64,000 nucleotides of DNA, taken from Malus domestica. Lineage: Eukaryota > Streptophyta > Magnoliopsida > Rosales > Rosaceae. The stretch covers positions 35,270,001 through 35,334,000 of the forward strand of contig NC_091667.1 in assembly GCF_042453785.1 (NCBI RefSeq), in the 5' to 3' direction. The translations under genes and the position numbers were made by a program. The notes below the pieces were generated by a model, which had not been told where the DNA came from, did no database searches, and saw only the letters and a list, made by a program, of their open reading frames with translations. Positions 55,503-64,000 of the stretch are shown here, one piece after another (positions within the stretch are counted from its first letter, which is position 1; each line of letters starts with the position of its first letter).

Positions 55503-58500
55503 GAACAAGTTTTATGTCTATTAATGAATGAAACCCTCTTTGTCAACCAAAAGATGGTGAAAAAACAACTTAGTCTTCTATCACAAAAAAAAAAATGATG
55601 GGCATTAATGTAATTTCACAGGTCCAAATTTTACTGTTTTTTTATTGAAGCCTCACCTACAGGTGATGTTAAAATATCTCTAATATTAAAAAAAAATAAA
55701 AAAAAATAAAAACCAAAAACAAAAACCTCTCTCTCCCCCCTCCCTCTCTCCTTCTCATTTTCTAAAAAAATGTGTTCATACACACAAAGTGTGTAGGCAA
55801 ATGCTAGTTTTTATTAAAAGATGGTTATTTCATTTGTCCCGCCTCTATGTTTCTCACGCCTCCCCATTTGGAAGGCGTGCGCTTCTGCTTCTCCCCACTC
55901 TTACCTCATTTGGTAAACACGCCACAGGTCAAATAAGTTAGAGGGAATGTAAAAAAAAAAAAAAAAAAAGGGTTACTGGGGTTGGTGGGAATAGTAAATC
56001 ACTTTGTGATGATTCATGCTTGTGACCTTATTCTCTAATTCTACATTAATATTGTTTAATTATCATTAAGAGGAACTATTAGATTAATTAGCTTCACATT
56101 AATCTTAATCCATCCTCCAATATAGTTTTGAGCTACCTACCCACTCATTATGTATGGTCCATCAACCTATAATAAACCAACCTACCACCATCTAACCATT
56201 GGAATTCGGAGAGCCATGAGCCACCACCAACACCATCTTGGGACCTTATACATTTACTTCTATCACAAATCATGTTGATAATTCTACCGACCTTTTCAAG
56301 ACAAACACTTAGTTATCATGAAAATTTCATTATAACAGTATTTCAAGTTAATTAAGTATTGTCATACATTTTAACATTAACTTTTTAGCCAAAATGTTTC
56401 CTGAGATTGTCATAACTCCTCACTTTAGTCTTTGATATTTAAAATCGATGGAACTGGTCCCTGAGTTTGTCGAGCATCAATCATTTTGGTCATTCCGTGA
56501 AAAATCTCCGTTAAATAAGGAGAAAATGTCAAAACTACCCTCAACTTTTGTCAAATCATTTTGGCCTACTATATATTAAATTGACAATATTTTTGTCATT
56601 TTTGTCCTTATTTAACAGTAATTTTCATAGAATTATTGAAAGGATTGACGGTGGACAAACTTAGAGATCACTTCTATCGATTTTAAATGTCAGAAACCAA
56701 AGTAAGTAGTTATGTCAATCTCACAAACCATTTTAGAATATATTAAAAAAAATAAAAAACCTTTTATGTTTTATGCATAATAACTTGCGATTGACTCCAT
56801 GAGATGCCACTCATGTGACACCCGCGGCTGCCTGAAAGTCTTTTGTCGAGAGATCAAAAACTTAATTTTTGTGTATTTTCTTTTTGCAAGAGACTCAATC
56901 AAGTTTACAATTCACCGATTGTTTATGTACTAAGCACGTCAAAGATAATTAATTAAGGAGTCTTCTTATGCCTTCAACAACAACAAAATTAAAACGAAAT
57001 TTAAGTTGGATTAGTTACTAAAGTGTGATTAATGTCTCGGATTTGGGGTATCAATTTGTGGTGCATTCAGCTTTCTTAGTCGACAAGTTACACTTTTTGA
57101 TGTGCAAATCTCGAAAAGAAGTTTAAGCTCTTTCTCCTTTGCATTGTAAAATACAATTTGACAATTGTATATACAAATACAATCAACCAACTCTTTGACC
57201 AGACAATAAGAAGAAGAGTGAGAGGAAAGCATATAAAGAAACGCATTCAATGACAGCAGCATGCAGAACACTGGACCCTGCAACTGCAAACTGCAAGTCA
57301 AGCAATTAGTTCTTTCACTTTCTATATATTTAAAGTTTAGGAGAACGTGTTTTTACTTTGTATTTATTACTTAGGCTCGGCAAAAACGTTGTGTTTGTTT
57401 CGTTTGTGTGTCATGCTCATTATCTTAACGAGCTGTGCGTGTCAAACCTGTTATTTTAACAAGTTCTTAACAAGTGATCTGATAATGATCCAATTTGTTA
57501 ATGATTTCTATCGTTTTGTGTCGAGTTAACAAGTCATACAATAAATTATCATGCCTAAGGGCCAAATTTGGCAAAATATATCTTATGGGGTTCTTAACGG
57601 GTGACCCAATAACGACCAGAGTCGTTAATGAGTTCTTAACGGATGACTCGATAACAACTCGACTTGTTAACAAGTTGACTTGAAATATGTTTTTTTTCGT
57701 GCCGTTTCAAGTCAAGTTAACCTGTCATGCAAGAAATTACCAAGCCTCCATATGATATAACGATTGATGGATTTTTTTTATTGATTTGAAGAATGAATCT
57801 AACCATCAACTGTCATGTTATGTGATTTATAAAATATGATTCAAATAGATAATATGTAGGATCGCCTATATTTAAAACTTCCATTTCAGCTATTGGATGT
57901 TGACGTACCAATCAAGTTGCACCTTCTCAAGTTGACCAGCACCAGCTTAATTTATGTCCAAGTAGCATTAGATTTAGAGACCCTAATTGACATGTCATTA
58001 TTTCATTTGTTGTGTGTGTTGAGCTCCCTTTTGAGGGTTTTTAAGTGTGTTGAAGACACGTTGTATGCTACATTAGTATTATAATAAGAATGAACGATAT
58101 ATTTGGTATTTTACGGACTCAAGACAAAGCAATAATAAGTAAGTCTAATAAATATAATCACATGAATGGATTGGTAGTTGCCGGTGTGAAAAAATCGTAC
58201 TAACAAACTTATCTTAATTATGAAACATAACTTTCACTTAATATATCTTAATTTTATTGATTCAAATGAAACATAACTTTCACTTTATATATCTTAATTT
58301 TATTGATTCAAATGATAATCAATACAAAATTCATCTAAACCTTAGACAAACTTATGTGCAGATTGGAGAAAGAATAGTGCCCTAGGTAACTTGGCGAAAC
58401 CTAACTTTACATATCTCTTATATTTTTTACAAAACGATACTAAAAAGATGAGAATTCGAACTCAAAACCTCAAATGCAAAACTCAATGCCACCCTTTTAC

Positions 58501-58570
58501 TATTGTAGCATCCACTCATTTCGGACCCGAATAGGCTATGGAGAATTTTACTTTACCCGTGACCACAGTC
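53532..58570. other. Gene-free AT-rich region
   Basis: No gene supported. It includes an (AT)n tract at 55466-55499, A-runs near 55592 and 55951, a large inverted repeat at 56387-56738, and a region at 57370-57720 rich in GTTAACAAGT/TTCTTAACGGGTGA words that looks like decayed repeat. The reverse of GAGTTCGAATTC near 58450 may be a SINE head. Confidence 0.55.
56387..56738. mobile_element. Foldback element with long inverted arms
   Basis: The left arm AGCCAAAATGTTTCCTGAGA, TTGTCATAACT and TTTAAAATCGATGGAACTGG pairs with the right arm, read in reverse as AAAATGGTTTGTGAGATTGA, CATAACT and TTTAAAATCGATAGAAGTGA. The arms run about 130-150 bases each. Non-coding MITE-like. Confidence 0.75.
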
Positions 58571-58803
58571 AAGCAGATTGAGATCCACTCTTAATTTTGG
58601 CAATTAAAAATATAAGAAATTATTATTCACTACGCAACATTATTATTTTCCAATATTTAATTTAATTTCATATAAACAATAGCCGCATTTATTTTGTTTA
58701 TATGAAATTAAAATTAAATATTGGAAAATAATAATATTTCGTAGTGAATAATAATTTCTTATATTTTTAATTGTCAAAATTAAGAGTGAATCTCAATCTG
58801 CTT
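58571..58803. repeat. Long near-perfect palindrome (hairpin, ~108 bp arms)
   Basis: AAGCAGATTGAGATCCACTC at the left end is mirrored by GAGTGAATCTCAATCTGCTT at the right end. Pairing continues inward to TTTCATATAAAC / GTTTATATGAAA around a loop of about 15-20 bases (TAGCCGCATTTATTT). There are only a few mismatches and one short indel. A transcript would form a long dsRNA hairpin. Confidence 0.9.
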
Positions 58804-58929
58804 AACCAATATAATTTTCCAATATTGACTCTTGGAATCTACGAAGGTGTATTGAGCATGATGATCGAGGGACTCCTCAACCACTCAAACGACCATTTGC
58901 CTCCAACTAAATAAACCAATCAAACGGCC

Positions 58930-60173
58930 AAATCTTATTATTTTTCTAAATTTTGACCAAATTTAATTAATTTCTTAATTAACAGTGAAAAAAAGGACGT
59001 CAAGTAATTGAAAAAGTAAATAATTAAGAAGCAAGAAAGTATTCATGGACTTTTATTCATAAAAACATCGTTTTAAATTTATTTTTTAACGATCGGCATG
59101 GTACTAGATGTTGTCATTCTACTTATGTTAAAAAATTTGAATACTTTTATCCATACTACATATTAGGCCTGTAGTTTACCAATTATATTATTCATTCTTT
59201 ATATACACACAAACAGTAGCCGCATATAATAGTATAATAGTCGTTCTAAAAAAATTTCCCGTTATAATGGTTTAGTTTAGTTTTTAAGTGATTAAGTACA
59301 TTGACCATTTTATAGGAGTCGTTCAAAGGAGAGATAGAGAGATTCGGATTCTTAATTTATGGAGTTGAGCCAGTAGAATGCACAAATGAAGGTCGTAAAA
59401 TTAAATAAGCGGTCCACATCTCTGAGTCCACCAGCTTTGCACACAAAAATCGAAGAGGATATAATTCATCATAGGATCTACTTCTTTCCCCTTTGCCAAT
59501 TGCTGGGTCTACGCGGTAATGCATGGGATATTTCTTGACCCACAGAGTCTCCAAACCCTAGCGAGACACAGTCACGACTCACACCCAGCGCACACCGCAA
59601 TCATATTCTCATGTCTCGTCCAACCAAATAATGGATTCCATGTAAAATACAAACAAAAACTAATTAGTCAACTGCTGCGAGAAGCCGCATCTGTGATTGG
59701 AAGTTAGTATAAAAATATAATTATGCATGCGCATATGACTGTATGCTGATAAGTGGCTGATGTTATGGGTTCCATTCAATTATTGTAACCAATTAAATTT
59801 TAAAGAAGTACTCAAATCAAACAAGCAGCTTTCTCTACAACTAATATAGTACAGCAATTTGGTACTAGTTTTCTCTGTTTGTAACTTGCGGTTTTATGTT
59901 TTGGCTGATATGGATGACAATGATGTATGATATTTGTGTTGAATTTAAAAGCTAATTATGAACAGATCAGCTATGGGAGAACTGTGAACTGAAAGCTCCC
60001 CCCCTTCCCCCCACGTCTCCTTTTTTTACCCAACTTTTTGGTCTTAAAAATGTTGTTTTGATTTACACATTGTGTGATTTAACTTAATTATCTTCTCTTT
60101 ACTATAAATATGTGCATCTCCTTATATTAGAATATCATTATATAAAAAAATATTTAATCTAACTCTCTCCAAA
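58930..60173. repeat. Second tandem duplication, unit 1
   Basis: Starts AATCTTATTATTTTTCTAAA and continues through AACGATCGGCATGGTACTAG, CATAGGATCTACTTCTTTCC and CGAGAAGCCGCATCTGTGAT. All landmarks recur in order in the next block. No conserved open frame is shared by the copies. TATTGTAACC and TGGTTTAGTTTAG here mark the form without the MITE. Confidence 0.88.
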
Positions 60174-61717
60174 TCTCATTATTTTTCTAAATTTTGACCA
60201 AATTTAATTAATTTCTTGATTAACAGTGAAATAAAAGGACGTCAAGTAATTGAAAAAAGTAAATAATTAAAGAGCAAGAAAGTATTCATGGACTTTTATT
60301 CATAAAAACGTCGTTTTTAATTTATTTTTTAACGATCGGCATGGTACTAGATGTTGTCATTCTACTTATGTTAAAACATTTGAATACTTTTATCCATACT
60401 ACAAATTAGGCCTGTAGTATAACAACTATATTATTCATTCTTTATATACACACAAACAGTAGCCGCATATAAAAGTATAATCGTTGCTCTAAAAAAATTC
60501 TCGTTATAATAATTTAGAGCTCGTTTGGATATACTTTTAAAATGACTAAAAGTATTTTTGAAGGAAATGTTTTTGGGTTCCAAAAGCACTTGAAGTGCTT
60601 TCTACAAAAAACACCATTTATGTGCTTTTTTTAGGAAGCACTTTAAATGTTTTTCCAGTCATTTACTTGCATTTTTACAAATGATTGTTTTAAAAAATAT
60701 TTTCACCAAAAACGTTTTCAGTCATTTTAAAAGTACATCCAAATAGACTCTTAGTTTAGTTTTTAAGTGATAAAGTCCACTCGCCATTTCATAGGAGTCG
60801 GGATCCTCTCTGGATCTCTAAGTTCGGAGCCCGCAAACACAAAAAGCTGGGCCGTTCAAAGGGAAGATAGAGATATTCGGACCCTTGGTTTGTAGAGGTG
60901 AGCCAGTGGGATGGATAAATGAATGTCTTAGAATTAAATGAGTGGTCTAATTCTCTGAGTTGGTCGGCTTCGCACACAGAAACGAAGAGGATATAATTCA
61001 TCATAGGATCTGGTTCTTTCCCCTTTGCCAACTGCTGGGTCTCCACGCCGTAATACATGGGATATTTCTTTACCCACAGAGTCTCCAAACCCTAGCGAGA
61101 CACTGTCACGACTCACACTCAGCGCACACTACAATCAAATTCTCATGTCTCCTCCAACCAAATAATGGATTCCATGTAAAATACAAACAAAAACAAATTA
61201 GTCAACTGCTGCGAGAAGCCGCATCTGTGATTGGAAGTTAGTATAAAAATATAATTATGTATGCGCATATGACTGACTGTATGCTGATAAGTGGCTGATG
61301 TTATGGGTTCCATTCAATTATTGTCACCAATTAAATTTTAAAGTACTCAAATCAAACAAGCAACTCTCTCTACAACTAATACAGTACAAAAACTTGGTAC
61401 TAGTTTTCTCTATTTATAACTCGCGGTTTTTTGTTTTGGCTGATATGAATGACAATGATGTCTGACATTTGTGTTGAATTTGAAAGATAATTATGTAAAG
61501 ATCAGCTACAGGAGAACCGCAAACAGAAAGCTTCCCTCCGGGGGCCCGTCCTCTTCTTGTTTTTTTTTGTCTGACTCTTTGATCTTAAAAACTGTTATTT
61601 TGATTTACACATTGTGTGACTTAACTCAATTCTCTTCTCTTTATGATAAATATGTGCAATCTCCTTATATTAGAATATCATTATATAAAGAAAAGATTTA
61701 ATCTAACTCTCTCCAAA
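60174..61717. repeat. Second tandem duplication, unit 2
   Basis: Direct copy of 58930-60173, longer because of a 234 bp MITE (60517-60750) and a ~53 base stretch (about 60799-60852, GGATCCTCTCTGGATCTC...) absent from unit 1. Ends AACTCTCTCCAAA like unit 1. Confidence 0.88.
60517..60750. mobile_element. Tourist-like MITE (234 bp) with TTA target duplication
   Basis: The left end GAGCTCGTTTGGATATACTT and TTAAAATGAC, and the right end GTCATTTTAAAAGTACATCC and AAATAGACTC, form ~30 base inverted repeats. TTA flanks both sides (60514-60516 and 60751-60753). The paired unit 1 has the empty site (GGTTTAGTTTAG near 59270). TTA duplication and these ends suit PIF/Harbinger-derived MITEs. Confidence 0.85.
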
Positions 61718-61914
61718 GTCCCCAAGCCTCTCAGTTCATGAACATGGCTTCATATATAGACCGACCCCAATGACAATGCTCTCTATGGGGTGGCATAAAC
61801 TTCTTTTTTCAAAGGAATGCACATGTTGCATATAATTTAGTAAAGTTTCCATCTCATAATGTTACCCAAGAAAAACACTATTCCCAGTTCATTTCCTGTT
61901 CCCTACCGATGCTC

Positions 61915-62155
61915 AGGTTAAAGAAAGTGGTTTGGACATGTGAACCGAAAATCTACAGATGATCTGATTAGAAATGCGATTATAAGATAAAGGCTCAGGG
62001 CAAAATGGATAGAGGAAGACTAGGAACACCTGGAAAGAGATTTTTTTTTTTTAAGACATGGAGTATTTGGAGCTAACGGAAAGATTTCACGCAAAATCAA
62101 GTGCTGTGGCGTTATAAAATTTATACAACTGATAAAGCTTTGTTGTTGTTATTCC
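61915..62155 (+). mobile_element. Degenerate RTE-type LINE 3' fragment
   Basis: Reads, with stops, WFGHVNRKSTDDLIRNAIIR, then AKWIEED, and after an inserted T-run QNQVLWRYKIYTTDK, like the C-terminus of plant LINE reverse transcriptases (FGHV..RPTD.P.R). It ends GATAAAGCTTTGTTGTTGTT, the family's 3' tail. In-frame stops show it is dead. Confidence 0.75.
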
Positions 62156-62169
62156 CAACCATTTAATTT

Positions 62170-62327
62170 AAGGAAAACTAATGAAAAAAACTTGAAAACT
62201 TTGAGTTTTAACGATAAGGACAAAATAAATAGTAAAGTGAATAGTACCATGATTGACTTTTTAGTATAAAAATGTGGTTTTTCGTTAGAGTGAACGGCAC
62301 AATAAGCTTTTCGTTAAAATTCCCCTT
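62170..62327. mobile_element. Short MITE, AACGAAAAGC family (copy 3)
   Basis: AAGGAAAACTAATGAAAAAA ... AAGCTTTTCGTTAAAATTCC and CCTT form imperfect inverted ends, flanked by AATTT on both sides (62165-62169, 62328-62332). It shares GTGAATAGTACCATGATTGA with the copies at 26757 and 53390. Confidence 0.75.
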
Positions 62328-63051
62328 AATTTACCATCTATTTTCTATGAAGTAGATTTTTGCCTCAACAAAAAACACTTCAAACAAAATGGAATAATGC
62401 AAGTCTCCTTTCGGATCTAGAGGGCACTACTTTTTTTTGCAAATATAAACCCTAAACTCTGATGTATTTTCCGCACCACATTTTTAGTTTTAATTAGTGT
62501 TTAGGGTTTAGAGATTAACTTAAAAACTAAACACAAACAAAAACACGAGTTGTAGATTTTGAATTCAAATTTTATATATAAGTAACAGCAATGTAATTAA
62601 AATAAATAGTCATCGACCTAGCAAACGACTTGAGTATAAACATAAGGCAAAAGATCCTCCAAACTCTTATAATTTAACCTTCTTCTTAATCATCAATAAG
62701 TCAAAACGAAAAGTTTACTTATCAATCTATTGGAAACCAAATAAAGTTGAAGTAGTTAGCTACTACTACTACAGTTTGCAATCACTTGTCTCAATCAGTC
62801 CTATTGCCTCTCTTTTCCGCTCTTAGGTGCATGAATAAGTATCCTTCCTATCTCTTTGAGGGCACGCATAAAGAACTGTCTATATCCATGCTTGATCAAG
62901 TCCTGTTTGATACATTTCAGTTAGGTTTAGGGTTTATATAGAAAGATTTCATACATCTTTCAATGACGTGATATGACATTTTCGATCCTTTTCTGAACAA
63001 AATGAAGACAAAAAAGAAAAAGAGAAGATCAACTTGATCCAAAAAAAAAAT

Positions 63052-63168
63052 CCTACATCAACAACAACTAAGACTTATCCCAATAAGTTAAGGTCGGTTA
63101 TATGACCTACATCAACAACAACTACGACTTATCCCATTAAAATGAGGTCGGTTATATGATCTTAGAAC
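63052..63168 (-). mobile_element. Two tandem LINE/SINE 3' tails
   Basis: CTACATCAACAACAACTAAG, ACTTATCCCAATAAG and GGTCGGTTATATGA are followed at once by a second copy (CTACATCAACAACAACTACG ... AATGAGGTCGGTTATATGAT). Each matches the reverse of the RTE LINE 3' end. Confidence 0.7.
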
Positions 63169-63410
63169 ATCAATGCGCTCAGTTTTGCACTAAATCTTCT
63201 GTTATCGGAACCAAAATAAATCCTACATGAGGAAAATTTGAAATGACAAATCTTATGAAGGGACAACTTGCATGCCCCAACTTATACTACTATTACCTAT
63301 CCAATCCAATATCTATGTCATGCTTGTGATTTGGTGTTGCAAGAGAGGGCTAAATGACAACTACATTGCCAATCAATTTGTCATAGATTTGTCTTTCCAT
63401 GTAAATCTGA

Positions 63411-63623
63411 GAAGAGGATCCTCTATGGATTCACTTTGTGGGAATTCTAGGGATTCTCACATTCTAGTTGTTTATCGTACATCGTGTGATCATTTTTTGT
63501 CAGATACTATTTGTGTTTAATTTAATTAAAAGAAGTCAAATGATTTCTGACCGCATGATACACGATGAATAGTTAAGATGTGGGGATCCCTAAGATCCCC
63601 ACCAAGTGAATCCAAATGAGATC
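63411..63623. mobile_element. Foldback MITE (GGATTCACTTGGTGGG ends)
   Basis: The left part GGATTCACTTTGTGGGAATT, CTAGGGATTCTCACATTCTA and TTATCGTACATCGTG mirrors the right part, read in reverse as GGATTCACTTGGTGGGGATC, TTAGGGATCCCCACATCTTA and TTCATCGTGTATCATG. The arms are about 70 bases. Non-coding. Confidence 0.75.
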
Positions 63624-64000
63624 TAATTCCGTAAATCGCATGGTATTAGTAGACAAGCAGATAATAAACTTGTTTAAGATTTCCTTTCTTTTCTTATTCA
63701 ACTACACTCATCAAGGAAGATGTCAAACAATGCTATTCAATGTTCCAAAAAAAAAAAAAACAATGCTATTCAATTTTCAAATCACATAATCTTAAGCAAA
63801 TATGTCATTATTGGAATAAAATACGCAGCGCACCATTTTTCTAATATGTTGAAAACCATTTTTTTATTCACTCGTATTACTTATCATTGAATAAGTTTAA
63901 AATTTCGAGATTTAGTATTGCTCATAATATGGTGATAAATATGGTGGTGAGGAGATAATTTTCAGTGTGCCGAGAACACAACTCAGCACACCAAGTGTCA

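Noticed and set aside
57347-58084. Small ORFs (60-68 codons) in the 57-58 kb region
   Set aside because: AT-rich repeat DNA; overlapping frames on both strands with no conserved features.

Overview
This is plant nuclear DNA: long spliced genes, plant-only families (CCT-domain, ATX-type SET, DUF313/B3), CT-rich 5' leaders, and an AT-rich intergenic space full of MITEs, SINEs, LINE ends and LTR elements. The mix of elements (a Cassandra-type LTR carrying a 5S rRNA-like core, a Tat-clade Ty3 element, Tourist-like MITEs) and the codon style look like a woody rosid, most probably Rosaceae such as apple or pear. The genus is inferred from memory of similar repeats, not proved.

Layout. 1-4.4 kb: nested foldback DNA, then a direct tandem duplication of a ~1.94 kb block, each copy holding one Cassandra solo LTR and one palindromic MITE. 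4.8-7.8 kb (+): four-exon CCT-domain gene. 10.75-17.0 kb (+): 23-exon trithorax-like histone methyltransferase of the ATX3/4/5 class, fully resolved to a 1,074-residue protein, with three GC-AG introns. 17.4-26.2 kb: a scrap zone with a broken GNAT acetyltransferase copy, an intact SAM-dependent methyltransferase (-), an intact DUF313/B3 gene (-) with a twice-frameshifted relative, and an interrupted eIF1A retrocopy. 27.5-33.9 kb (-): five-exon Arg/Asp-rich protein of the At5g53440/HIZ2 (ZC3H13-like) type. 35.5-39.9 kb (-): 12-exon splicing factor SF3a60, 509 residues. 40.5-53.1 kb: complete 12.6 kb Ty3 LTR retrotransposon with LTRs that read identically, a 5 bp target duplication, an unbroken gag-pol frame, two internal tandem arrays and a 225-residue antisense ORF. 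53-64 kb: gene-free DNA made of SINE, MITE, LINE and foldback pieces and a second tandem duplication.

The CCT - ATX - RD-rich gene order matches, as I remember it, Arabidopsis At5g53420 - At5g53430 - At5g53440, so the single-copy backbone is probably an old conserved block into which the 17-27 kb material was later placed. The backbone genes act in transcription (CCT), H3K4 methylation (ATX), m6A writing (HIZ2-like) and U2 snRNP function (SF3a60); this is a nuclear gene-expression theme, not an operon. The least ordinary object is the young retrotransposon: its antisense ORF with its own poly(A) signal, lying between duplicated tract-proximal blocks and beside a 181 bp satellite-like array, deserves the closest look.
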